Assembly (NCBI RefSeq): GCF_008727715.1
Contig: NZ_CP044218.1
Location: 930,001 to 994,000, forward strand
Direction: 5' to 3'
Length of the DNA stretch: 64,000 nt
Origin: Mesorhizobium terrae
GTDB taxonomy: Bacteria > Pseudomonadota > Alphaproteobacteria > Rhizobiales > Rhizobiaceae
Shown: positions 37,412 to 45,627 of the stretch, piece by piece
Layout: each line of letters starts with the position of its first letter
Position numbering within the stretch: the stretch's first letter is position 1
Made by a program: the position numbers and the translations under genes
Notes under the pieces: generated by a model
The model's input: only the letters and a program-made list of their open reading frames with translations
Database searches by the model: none
Told to the model about the DNA's origin: nothing

Positions 37412-38113
37412 ATGGCCAGTATCGATCTTCTTCCCCTCCCCGGCATTGAGTGCTTCATCGATTTCGACGGCACCATCTCGCTGGAAGACACAACAGACCT
37501 TCTGCTTGCGCAATTCGCCGAACCGGCGTGGCGCACGGTCGAGGCCGCCTGGGAGCGCGGTACCATCGGCTCGCGCGAATGCATGTCCAGGCAGGTCGAT
37601 CTCCTGCGCGTCGAGCCGGTGATGCTCGACCTGTTCGCCAACTGCCTCCAGATCGACCCCGACTTCGTGCCGTTCGTGGAAGCGCTGCAGGAAAGCGGCA
37701 TCAAGGTCACCATCGTTTCCGACGGGCTCGACCGCGTCATTGCCCACGCCTTGAAGGGCTACGGGCTTGAGCTGCCGGTTCTCGCCAACGGCCTTGCCGC
37801 CACCGGCGGCGACCGCTGGCGGCTGGACTGCCTGCACGCCTCCGACAATTGCCGCGCCAACTCCGCGCATTGCAAATGCGCCACCTTCGACCGGGCGCCC
37901 GACAGCGCCTTGCGCGTGCTGATCGGCGACGGCCGTTCCGATTTCTGCGCCGCTTCCATCTCCGACATGGTGTTCGCGAAAGGCAAGCTTGCCGACCATT
38001 GCCGTGCCAACGGTATCACCCATCGCGCATTCGGCACGTTCGCCGACCTGCCGATGCTCTTCTCCGACTGGCTGGCCAACGTCCAGACCGTCCAGTCGGC
38101 CCAACTTCTGTGA
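37412..38113 (+). CDS. HAD-superfamily phosphatase (MtnX / phosphoserine phosphatase-like)
   Basis: 233 residues from ATG 37412. HAD motif I is DFDGTIS (Asp17 nucleophile, Asp19 acid/base), motif II is TIVSDGLD and motif IV is IGDGRSDFCAA. A helical cap follows motif I, as in the HAD-IB phosphatases (SerB, MtnX, ThrH). No other methionine-salvage gene is present, so the MtnX reaction is unlikely; it more probably dephosphorylates a pathway intermediate. First gene of the eleven-gene sigma54-controlled unit, 18 bases before the aminotransferase gene. Confidence 0.85.
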   Translation: MASIDLLPLPGIECFIDFDGTISLEDTTDLLLAQFAEPAWRTVEAAWERGTIGSRECMSRQVDLLRVEPVMLDLFANCLQIDPDFVPFVEALQESGIKVTIVSDGLDRVIAHALKGYGLELPVLANGLAATGGDRWRLDCLHASDNCRANSAHCKCATFDRAPDSALRVLIGDGRSDFCAASISDMVFAKGKLADHCRANGITHRAFGTFADLPMLFSDWLANVQTVQSAQLL

Positions 38114-38131
38114 CCTGACAAGGATCTGTTC

Positions 38132-39559
38132 ATGCCTACCAATGCCGCATTCCGGCTCGCTGCCGGGAACGATTCCGAACCTGCCCTCGACGAGGCCGAG
38201 CTGTTGGCCCTCGAGGCCATCTATTGCTCGCATGGCGACACCGTGCACTACACCGACGCTCCGAAGATCTTCGACCGCTGCGAAGGCTCCTACATGTTCG
38301 ATGCGGCCGGCACGCCGTTTCTCGATCTGCAGATGTGGTATTCGGCTGTCAATTTCGGCTACGCCAACCAGCGCCTCAACAATGCGCTGAAGCGCCAGAT
38401 CGACCGGCTGCCACAGGTGGCCAGCCAATATCTGCACCGCGAGAAAATCGAGCTGGCCGCGCTGATCGCGCGCGATGCCGAACAGAAATTCGGCCTCAAG
38501 GGCCGCGTCCACTTCAATGTCGGCGGCGCGCAGGCGATCGAGGATTCGCTGAAGCTGGTGCGCAATGCCTCGCACGGCAAGAGCCTGATGTTCGCCTTCG
38601 AGGGCGGCTACCATGGCCGCACGCTGGGCGCTTCGGCCATCACCTCGTCCTATCGTTATCGCCGCCGCTACGGCCATTTCGGCGAACGCGCGCAGTTCGT
38701 GCCGTTCCCCTACCACTTCCGCGCGCCGAAGGGCATGAACAAGGAAGAATACGGCCTGCATTGCGTGCGCCAGTTCGAGCGGCTGTTCGAAAGCGAATAT
38801 CAGGGCGTCTGGGACCCGAAGGCCGGCGAGGCCGAGTATGCGGCCTTCTATATCGAGCCGCTGCAGGGCACCGGCGGCTACATCGTTCCGCCGCAGAACT
38901 TCTTCATCGAACTGAAGAAGGTGCTCGACCGCCACAACATCCTGATGGTCGTCGACGAAATCCAGATGGGTTTCTACCGTACCGGCAAGCTGTGGTCGAT
39001 CGAGCATTTCGGCGTCAATCCGGACGTCGTCGTCTTCGGCAAGGCGCTGACCAACGGCCTCAACCCCCTGTCGGGCGTCTGGGCGCGCGAAGAGCTGATC
39101 AACCCGACCGCCTTCCCGCCGGGCTCGACCCACTCGACCTTCAACGCCAACCCGCTCGGCACCGCTGTCGCGCTGGAAGCCATGAAGATGATGGCCGAGG
39201 ACGACTACGAGACGACGGTGCCGGAAAAGGGCGCCTATTTCCTGCGCGGTCTGGAGGAGCTGAAGCGTCGCCACAAGATCGTCGGCGAAGTGGATGGCCT
39301 TGGGCTGGCGCTGCGCATCGAAATCTGCGAGCCGCATGACAGCTACACGCCGTCGAAGGCGCTGGTCGACCGCATGGTGGACGAGGCGCTGAAGGGTGAC
39401 CTGACGCATGACGGCCAGCGCTATGGCCTCGTGCTCGACATTGGCGGCTACTACAAGAACGTCATCACGCTGGCGCCGTCGCTGACCATCAGCCACGCCG
39501 AAATCGATCTGGCGCTGGCGCTGCTCGACCAGCTGTTCACCCGCGTAACCAAGGGGTGA
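38132..39559 (+). CDS. Class III (BioA/OAT-like) PLP-dependent aminotransferase
   Basis: 475 residues, cytosolic. Fold type I motifs are visible: the cofactor-phosphate region NVGGAQAIEDSLKL, FEGGYHGRTLGASA, the Asp that binds pyridine N in VVDEIQMGFYRTG and the Schiff-base Lys in VVFGKALTNGLNP near residue 304. The closest known chemistry is transamination of the omega-amino group of ornithine, diaminobutyrate or a similar diamine. Placed between a phosphatase and a ureohydrolase-like enzyme, four bases before the latter, so surely one transcript. Exact donor and acceptor are unknown. Confidence 0.88.
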   Translation: MPTNAAFRLAAGNDSEPALDEAELLALEAIYCSHGDTVHYTDAPKIFDRCEGSYMFDAAGTPFLDLQMWYSAVNFGYANQRLNNALKRQIDRLPQVASQYLHREKIELAALIARDAEQKFGLKGRVHFNVGGAQAIEDSLKLVRNASHGKSLMFAFEGGYHGRTLGASAITSSYRYRRRYGHFGERAQFVPFPYHFRAPKGMNKEEYGLHCVRQFERLFESEYQGVWDPKAGEAEYAAFYIEPLQGTGGYIVPPQNFFIELKKVLDRHNILMVVDEIQMGFYRTGKLWSIEHFGVNPDVVVFGKALTNGLNPLSGVWAREELINPTAFPPGSTHSTFNANPLGTAVALEAMKMMAEDDYETTVPEKGAYFLRGLEELKRRHKIVGEVDGLGLALRIEICEPHDSYTPSKALVDRMVDEALKGDLTHDGQRYGLVLDIGGYYKNVITLAPSLTISHAEIDLALALLDQLFTRVTKG

Positions 39560-39563
39560 TTGA

Positions 39564-40496
39564 GTGCGTGTGCGCATCGTCGATCTCGACGGCGCCGTGA
39601 CGGACCAGGGTTTCCATCGAGCCCCCTCCCGATCGGAACCAGCCGACATCGTGCCAGCCGGGGACCTCGCGCCCCGGCTGCGCATCGTTGCGGCCAGGGA
39701 CGCGTTGCGCGAGCTCGGCAACCGGATCGGCCCGCGCCCGGCCGACGAGCCGGAACTGATCTTCTACGGGTCGGGCGACTTCCATCATGTCGCCGACCTG
39801 TTTCTCGCTCGCGTCGAGAAGCCGGTCACGGTGATCCAGTTCGACAACCATCCCGACTGGGTGACCTTTCCGGCGACCTCCAACTGCGGCGGCTGGGTCA
39901 ACCGGGCGCTGGAGCGCCGCAATGTTCGCCGTGTCATCACCATCGGACCGACCAGCACCGACCTCGTGCTGCCGCAGATGAAGTCCGCCAATCTCGATGC
40001 GATCCGCGACGGCCGGCTGGAAATGTATGCCTGGCGGGTGCCGTCGACCAGGCTTCTGGGCGCGGCGGTCGATTCCCCCGGCTCCACCACTAGCGGCGAC
40101 GGCTTCGCCAAGCAGCTTGTCTGGCGCAATCTGGCCGACGAGGACTGGGAAGCCTTCGTCGAAGACCTGATCGCCCGGCTCGGACCCGAGGCGATCTGGA
40201 TCACCTTCGACAAGGACGTGCTGGCCACCGACGAAGCCGTGACCAATTGGGACCAGGGCGCGATGCGGCTCGATCAGGTCCTCTACGCGATCGAGCGCCT
40301 GGCCGAAAAGCGGCGCGTTCTCGGCGTCGATGTCTGCGGCGATTATTCGCCGCCGCTCTTCCGCGACCCGTTCCGTTATACGCTGGCCAAGCTCGACCAT
40401 CCGCGCCAGCCGAAATTCGACGCGGCGATGGCCGCCGTCAACGATGCCGCCAACGCGCGCATCGTGAACAGCCTTGAACAGGTGCTGGCATGCTGA
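39564..40496 (+). CDS. Ureohydrolase (arginase/agmatinase) fold protein
   Basis: 310 residues. The binuclear manganese ligands of the arginase family can be traced: GSGDFHH (equivalent of GGDHS), FDNHPD (DAHxD) and TFDKDVLATDEA (SxDxDxxDP), all with the metal Asp/His retained although the surrounding consensus is altered. The late Glu motif of true arginases appears as DVCGDYSPP. It therefore probably hydrolyses a guanidino, formimino or amide C-N bond in an unusual substrate. It overlaps the next gene by seven bases. The start is a GTG four bases after the previous stop. Confidence 0.8.
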   Translation: MRVRIVDLDGAVTDQGFHRAPSRSEPADIVPAGDLAPRLRIVAARDALRELGNRIGPRPADEPELIFYGSGDFHHVADLFLARVEKPVTVIQFDNHPDWVTFPATSNCGGWVNRALERRNVRRVITIGPTSTDLVLPQMKSANLDAIRDGRLEMYAWRVPSTRLLGAAVDSPGSTTSGDGFAKQLVWRNLADEDWEAFVEDLIARLGPEAIWITFDKDVLATDEAVTNWDQGAMRLDQVLYAIERLAEKRRVLGVDVCGDYSPPLFRDPFRYTLAKLDHPRQPKFDAAMAAVNDAANARIVNSLEQVLAC

Positions 40497-40861
40497 GCAC
40501 CGAGCTGATCGTCCTCTTCGTGCTGTCGATCGTCTGCGACGTGGCGGGCCAGATCGCCTTCAAGTTCGGCGCCGACACCCTGCCCGAATTCTCCGCCCAG
40601 AGCTGGCGGCCCTTTGCCCGCGCGCTGTTCAGCGACCGCTGGGTCGGCCTCGGGCTCATCATCTATGTCGCCGAGTTCATCATCTGGGTGCGCATCCTCG
40701 CGCTCGCGCCGCTCGGCATCGCCTTTCCCCTCGCCAGTCTCAACATCCTCGCCATCACGCTCGCCGGGCGGCTGTGGCTGGGTGAAGAGACCGGTCCCTC
40801 TCAATGGTTCGGCGCGCTGCTCATCACGGCAGGCGTCATTCTAGTCGCAGGTACGATCTGA
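40490..40861 (+). CDS. Small four-helix SMR/EamA-type transporter subunit (ArnE/ArnF-like), first copy
   Basis: 123 residues with four hydrophobic helices (about 4-24, 50-70, 73-93, 102-121). The family includes EmrE, MdtI/MdtJ and ArnE/ArnF, which work as dimers of two small subunits. A second, non-identical copy lies four genes later in the same operon, so the active unit may be a heterodimer that exports or flips the pathway product. Its TGA shares a base with the ATG of the next gene. Confidence 0.8.
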   Translation: MLSTELIVLFVLSIVCDVAGQIAFKFGADTLPEFSAQSWRPFARALFSDRWVGLGLIIYVAEFIIWVRILALAPLGIAFPLASLNILAITLAGRLWLGEETGPSQWFGALLITAGVILVAGTI

Positions 40862-41736
40862 TGGTTGAAACCACCACAAAACTGAGAACCAAGGACCGCA
40901 GCATCTTCCTGCCGCGCGGGGACGTCGGCGTGCTTCTGCTGCACGGGCTGGGCGGCACGCCAATAGAAATGAACAATGTGGCGCGCAACTTCGCCGAGCG
41001 CGGCTCGACGGTGCTGTGCCCGACCCTTGCCGGCCATTGCGGCACGGAGGCGGACCTGACCGCGACGAGCTGGAAGGATTGGTATGCCAGCGCCGAGGAC
41101 GCACTCACGACCCTGGAGCAGCGCTGCCGTGTCGTGCTGGTGGGTGGCCTGTCGATGGGCGCCGTGCTGGCCGCCATGCTCGCCGCGCGCCAGCCGCAGC
41201 GCGTGCAGGGGCTGGTGATGTTCGCACCGACACTCTGGTACGATGGCTGGTCGATCCCCTGGTATCGCTTCTTGCTCAAACTGTTCATCAACACGCCGAG
41301 CGGCCGCAAATATCGTTTCGTCGAACAGGAGCCCTACGGCCTGAAGGACGAGCGGCTGCGCATGGTGCTGGCGCAGTCGATGTTCTCCGGCGACTCGACT
41401 TCGGCGGGCCTGGCGGCGACGCCGGCGCTGGCGCTGCGCGAACTGTGGCGACTGGTCGACGCGTTGAAGCCGGAACTGCCGGACCTGCGCCAGCCGACCT
41501 TCGTGGTGCATGCCCGCGAGGACGACATAGCCAGCCTGTCGAACATGGAGTATTTCCAGCGCCATCTCGGCGGCACGGTCGAATCGCTCGTACTCGACGA
41601 CAGCTACCACCTGGTCACGCTCGACCGCCAAAGGCGGTTGGTCATCGCCAAGGCAGCCGCCTTCGTCGACAGCGTGGCGCAACTGCATCAACGGTCTGGA
41701 TCGCATGAACATGAGCGCCTTCAGGTCGTCGCCTGA
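40861..41736 (+). CDS. Alpha/beta hydrolase (carboxylesterase/lipase-like)
   Basis: 291 residues. LLLHGLGGTPIEM provides the oxyanion turn, GLSMG near residues 96-100 the nucleophile Ser, and Asp (HAREDD) and His (DSYHLVT) complete the triad. It resembles the monoglyceride lipase/carboxylesterase Est30 group. No signal peptide. It may cleave an ester or thioester, or load an acyl chain for the acyltransferase encoded next, whose start it overlaps by 32 bases. Confidence 0.83.
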   Translation: MVETTTKLRTKDRSIFLPRGDVGVLLLHGLGGTPIEMNNVARNFAERGSTVLCPTLAGHCGTEADLTATSWKDWYASAEDALTTLEQRCRVVLVGGLSMGAVLAAMLAARQPQRVQGLVMFAPTLWYDGWSIPWYRFLLKLFINTPSGRKYRFVEQEPYGLKDERLRMVLAQSMFSGDSTSAGLAATPALALRELWRLVDALKPELPDLRQPTFVVHAREDDIASLSNMEYFQRHLGGTVESLVLDDSYHLVTLDRQRRLVIAKAAAFVDSVAQLHQRSGSHEHERLQVVA

Positions 41737-42925
41737 CGCTGGCGCGGCGAGCGGCACGATCCGGGCGGGCCTGTCTTCGCTCGATCCGGCCTCTTGGCCC
41801 GAGCTCAGCCGCGCCAATGCCGAAGGCGTCCACTATCACGCGGCATTCGAGACCGCCGCGGCGGTCGACGGCACGGCCCCGCAGGCCGTCGTCGTGGAGC
41901 GCGACGACCGCGAACTGCTTGCCGCTGCGCCGCTGTTTTCGCTGTCCTATCGCCTCGACACGCCGTTCCAGGGCAAGCTCGGCGCCTGGGCCGGACGGCT
42001 GGCCGACCAGTTCCCCGGCATCTTCGCGCTTGGCCTGCTCGGTGTCGGCTCGCCGATGGTCGACCATTGCCATCTCCTGCTGGCCGACAGGCTGTCGGCG
42101 GACAAGCGCGTCGAAGCCCTCGCCACACTGATCGAGACGGTGGAGGCAGAGGCGCGCAAGCGCAAGGCTGCGCTGATCGCCTTCAAGGACGTCGCGCCGC
42201 CTGAAGAAGCGCTGATCGGCGGCCTGCTTGCCGGCAAGGGTTTCGCGCGGCTGACCAGCCTGCCCGTCGCGGTTGCCGAGGTGTGTGAGAACGAAGACGC
42301 CTATCTGGCGCGGCTTTCCGCAGCGACCCGCAAGGACGTGAAGCGCAAACTGAAGACGCGCGATGCGGTGCGCGTTGAGCGGCGCACGGACATTACCGGC
42401 CTGGAAAGCGAAATCGCGGCCCTCTACCGTTCCACCCAGGAAAACAGCCAGCTGCGCTATGGCGATTTCGAGGAATTGCCTAGCCGCTATTTCGAGGAGG
42501 TGTCGCGCCGCCTGGGCAAGGACGCCGTTTTCCAGCTCTATTGGATCGGCGACAGGCTCGCCGCCTTCAACCTGCTTCTCGTCGGTGTCGACCGGGTCGT
42601 CGACAAGTTCCTGGGCATGGCCTATCCGCTGGCGCGCGATCACAATCTTTATGTCGTGAGCTGGATGGAGAACCTCAGCTTCTGCCGCGAGATCGGGCGA
42701 CCACTGCTGCAGACCGGCCAGACCGCCTATGCCTCCAAGATCAGGATGGGCAGCCGGCTGGAACCATCGGCGATCTATGTGAAGCACACCAACGGCCTGC
42801 TCAATCGCGGCCTTGCCGCAATCGCCCCCTGGCTCGCCTTCGACCGCTGGGACCCGGACCTGCGCGAGGCAAATGCGAAAGCGCGCGACCGCGCCAAGGG
42901 GCCGGCCAAGGAAGACGGACAATGA
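41705..42925 (+). CDS. GNAT-fold acyltransferase of the FemAB/BioF2-like type
   Basis: 406 residues; a second ATG two codons later is an alternative start. Residues 90-390 look like the tandem GNAT arrangement seen in FemAB and the peptidoglycan-related COG3146 proteins: LSAATRKDVKRKLKTR, YRSTQENSQLRYGDFEELPSRYF, and IGDRLAAFNLLLVG near the acyl-donor region. Such enzymes transfer an acyl or aminoacyl group to an amine, often on an envelope precursor. ATGA overlap with the next gene implies coupled translation. Confidence 0.78.
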   Translation: MNMSAFRSSPDAGAASGTIRAGLSSLDPASWPELSRANAEGVHYHAAFETAAAVDGTAPQAVVVERDDRELLAAAPLFSLSYRLDTPFQGKLGAWAGRLADQFPGIFALGLLGVGSPMVDHCHLLLADRLSADKRVEALATLIETVEAEARKRKAALIAFKDVAPPEEALIGGLLAGKGFARLTSLPVAVAEVCENEDAYLARLSAATRKDVKRKLKTRDAVRVERRTDITGLESEIAALYRSTQENSQLRYGDFEELPSRYFEEVSRRLGKDAVFQLYWIGDRLAAFNLLLVGVDRVVDKFLGMAYPLARDHNLYVVSWMENLSFCREIGRPLLQTGQTAYASKIRMGSRLEPSAIYVKHTNGLLNRGLAAIAPWLAFDRWDPDLREANAKARDRAKGPAKEDGQ

Positions 42926-43308
42926 GCGTGACGACGGCCAACCAATCCAGTCTGCGCGGCATCATCGCCGCCTTCATTGTCGTCGACACCGCGACGCAAA
43001 TCGCCTTCAAATGGGCGAGCGAGCGCATCGGTGCCGGCACGCTCGACATAGCCTGGGTCGTTTCGGCGCTGGAGACGCCGGCGCTCTGGCTGGCCGTCTT
43101 CTTCTATGGCCTTACTTTCGTGTTCTGGATGCTGATATTGGCGCGTATGGATCTCGGGCGCGCGTTTCCGCTTTCGGCTTTGACCTATGTCACCGTTCCG
43201 GCGGCGGGCATGCTCCTGTTTGGCGAGCATCTCTCCTGGCCGCAGGCGGCAGGCATTGCGCTGATCATTTCCGGGGTCGTGCTGATTGGCAGAGGAAAAC
43301 CGTCGTGA
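42922..43308 (+). CDS. Small four-helix SMR/EamA-type transporter subunit, second copy
   Basis: 128 residues, four hydrophobic helices (first at about 13-30, containing VVDTATQIAFKWAS; the last ends in GVVLIGRG). It shares with the first copy the N-terminal D.A.QIAFK.. motif and the loop LA..DLG.AFPL, so the two are paralogues. Sizes of 123 and 128 residues are close to those of the ArnE/ArnF and MdtJ/MdtI pairs. Start overlaps the previous stop (ATGA). Confidence 0.8.
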   Translation: MSVTTANQSSLRGIIAAFIVVDTATQIAFKWASERIGAGTLDIAWVVSALETPALWLAVFFYGLTFVFWMLILARMDLGRAFPLSALTYVTVPAAGMLLFGEHLSWPQAAGIALIISGVVLIGRGKPS

Positions 43309-43832
43309 CGGCACCAGATCGCAAGCTCTCGTATCGCCGCGCGTCGGCTCTCCAGGCCCTTGGCTGGGCGGCCGGGCTGTTCCTTCTGGCGACAAGCGCC
43401 GATGCCGCGCCGGCCGATGCCATCGCCACCACATGGCTTACCCATGACGGCCAGGGTGTCGTGGAATTCGCACCCTGCGGCAACAGATTGTGCGGTCATA
43501 TCGTGTGGCTGAAGACGCCGATCGACGACAACGGCGCGCCTTTGACCGACCGCAACAATCCCAATCCGAAACTGCGCCAGCGGCCGATCTGCGGGCTCAG
43601 CGTGATAACCGGCCTGGCGCAGGACGGCTCCGGCGGCTGGGATGACGGGCAAATCTATGATCCCAAGGAAGGCAGCGCCTACGATGTCGCGCTTTCGCTG
43701 ACAGGGCCGGACAAGCTCATCGTTACCGGCTATCTCGGCGTCAAGGCGCTCGGCCAGCAGTTCACATGGCGGCGGCATCAGCTACCCGCCGACCAGCGTT
43801 GCGACACCGTGACCAAGGCCCAGCAGCCATGA
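43305..43832 (+). CDS. DUF2147 secreted protein
   Basis: 175 residues from GTG 43305, which overlaps the previous stop (GTGA). A signal peptide (about residues 15-34, ending ADAAPA) precedes the DUF2147 core: TTWLTHDGQGVVEFAPCGNRLCGHIVWLK, RPICGLSVITGL, GGWDDGQIYDPKEGSAYDV and LGVKALGQQFTWRR. DUF2147 proteins are small periplasmic beta barrels of lipocalin-like type with no defined reaction. Its presence in the operon points to an envelope end-point. Confidence 0.85.
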   Translation: MTAPDRKLSYRRASALQALGWAAGLFLLATSADAAPADAIATTWLTHDGQGVVEFAPCGNRLCGHIVWLKTPIDDNGAPLTDRNNPNPKLRQRPICGLSVITGLAQDGSGGWDDGQIYDPKEGSAYDVALSLTGPDKLIVTGYLGVKALGQQFTWRRHQLPADQRCDTVTKAQQP

Positions 43833-43863
43833 CGACGATGCCGCGACCACGGAGAAGCGCACA

Positions 43864-45627
43864 GTGCTGAGCAAGCTCACCCTGCGCTGGCGCCTTGTGG
43901 TCGCCTTCCTGGCGGTGTCGGTGCCGCCGGTGCTGATCGCGTCCTATGTCGCCGCCGCGCTGATCTCGGCCACGTTCAAGCACAATGTCGAGCGCCTGCT
44001 TGGCCGCGCCGCAGACTTCCTGGTCAGCGAAACGATGTCGAGCGAAGACGAGGCGGACCGCGCCGCCGCCATCATCGCCGCATCGCTGCCCGCCCATGGC
44101 AGCGCGCTCGCCGGCGAGGTGAACGAGAACTCCACGCCGCTGCGCATCTATTCCGACCTGCTCTCCTCGGTCGGCTACGATCTCGTGCTGATCTATGACG
44201 ACAAGGGCAACACGCTCTATCGCTTCGGCACCGCGATGCTCGACATTGCGCTGCCGCGCACCTCGGTGCGCTCGATCTTCACAGCACAAAAGGAAGGGCG
44301 CCCGGCCCTGCTGGTCGGTGCCGCGCGCATGCTCGAGCGCGACGGGCAGGTGCTGCATGTTCTGGTCGCCAATCTGCTCGACGACTCCTTCTTCTCTGTG
44401 CCGCGCGCCAAGACGGCAATCGTCATCCATGCCTACCGGCTGCAGGGGAACTCCATGCTGCCGCTGGTCCGCCAGGGGCTCGGCCAGCCGCTGACGGTGT
44501 CGGACGAAGTGCTGGCGCCACTGAACCGGGGCGACAACTACACCGTGGTGCCGGATACGACCGGCGGCGGGCTGGCGACCGGCTACGGGCCGATCCGGGA
44601 CGATGGCGGCCGGCTGGTCGGCCTGGTCACCTTCGGCCTCACCGCCAAACGACCGGTCTTCGAACAGCTGATCGACTGGCGGCTGTTCACCATCCTGGCG
44701 TTGATCGCGTCCAGCCTGTCGATTACCGTCGGCGTTGTGCTTGCACGCCGGCTTACGATCCCGCTGCAGACGCTGAAGCGCGGCCTGCGCGAGGTCGCTT
44801 CGGGCAATTATCGCCTGCAGCTGCCGGAAAACGGCGGTCCGGAAATCGAGGAAGTGACGAGCGGCTTCAACGTCATGACGCGCCAGTTGGAGCGGCTGCG
44901 GCAGATGGAAGGCGAGATGCGGCGGCGCGAGCAGCTGGCGGCGCTCGGTGAAGCGGCCGCGGTGATCGCCCATGAAATCAGGAACCCGCTCGGCATCATC
45001 AAGACGTCGAGCCAGCTGGTGGCCCAGCGCACCTATCTGGCTCCGCCGGACGAGCGGCTGCTCGGCTTCGTGCTCGACGAGGTCGGCCGTATCGATCGCC
45101 TCGTCACCGAAGTGCTCGACTATGTGCGGCCGAACCGCCCGACCATGCGGCTTGCGCTCCTGGACGGGATCGTGCGCAAGGCGATCGATTTCATGATGCC
45201 GGAACTGGAAAAGCGCAACATCACCGCCAATGTCGAACTCGCCGACCACATTGCGGTGGATGCCGATGCCGACCAGATCCACCAAGTGATCATCAACCTG
45301 GTCCTCAACGCCATGGAGGCCATGCCCGAGGGCGGCGCGCTGACCGTCAAGGTCGAGGCTGACCAGGAAACGACCGAAGCCGTGCTGACCGTTGCCGACA
45401 CCGGTATCGGCATGGAACCGGATGTGGTGCATCGCATGTTCGATCCGTTCTTCACCACCAAGACGAAAGGCACGGGCCTCGGCCTCGCCAAGGTGCTCTC
45501 CGTGATCGAACATCACGGTGGCGCCATCACCTGCACCAGTGCATTGGAGAACGGCACCAGCATCGTGATACGCTTGCCGCTGAAGCAGAAGAAGATCGCC
45601 TATGCCGAGCTCGATACTGGTCGTTGA
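43864..45627 (+). CDS. Sensor histidine kinase of an NtrC-type two-component system
   Basis: 587 residues from GTG 43864. A membrane helix at about 10-35, a large periplasmic sensor domain (about 36-270, single-cache-like), a second helix at about 272-295, a HAMP domain, then a HisKA domain with AVIAHEIRNPLG (His acceptor) and a HATPase with NLVLNAMEAMPEGG, DTGIGM and KGTGLGLA. This layout is like DctB/AtoS kinases that drive sigma54 activators. It overlaps the regulator gene by 26 bases. The signal is unknown; a product or substrate of the pathway is a natural guess. Confidence 0.9.
   Translation: MLSKLTLRWRLVVAFLAVSVPPVLIASYVAAALISATFKHNVERLLGRAADFLVSETMSSEDEADRAAAIIAASLPAHGSALAGEVNENSTPLRIYSDLLSSVGYDLVLIYDDKGNTLYRFGTAMLDIALPRTSVRSIFTAQKEGRPALLVGAARMLERDGQVLHVLVANLLDDSFFSVPRAKTAIVIHAYRLQGNSMLPLVRQGLGQPLTVSDEVLAPLNRGDNYTVVPDTTGGGLATGYGPIRDDGGRLVGLVTFGLTAKRPVFEQLIDWRLFTILALIASSLSITVGVVLARRLTIPLQTLKRGLREVASGNYRLQLPENGGPEIEEVTSGFNVMTRQLERLRQMEGEMRRREQLAALGEAAAVIAHEIRNPLGIIKTSSQLVAQRTYLAPPDERLLGFVLDEVGRIDRLVTEVLDYVRPNRPTMRLALLDGIVRKAIDFMMPELEKRNITANVELADHIAVDADADQIHQVIINLVLNAMEAMPEGGALTVKVEADQETTEAVLTVADTGIGMEPDVVHRMFDPFFTTKTKGTGLGLAKVLSVIEHHGGAITCTSALENGTSIVIRLPLKQKKIAYAELDTGR

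Noticed and set aside
37340-39721. A minus-strand open frame of nearly 800 codons antisense to the HAD and aminotransferase genes
   Set aside because: Its translation has no domain, and the plus-strand genes there have clear catalytic motifs and start signals.
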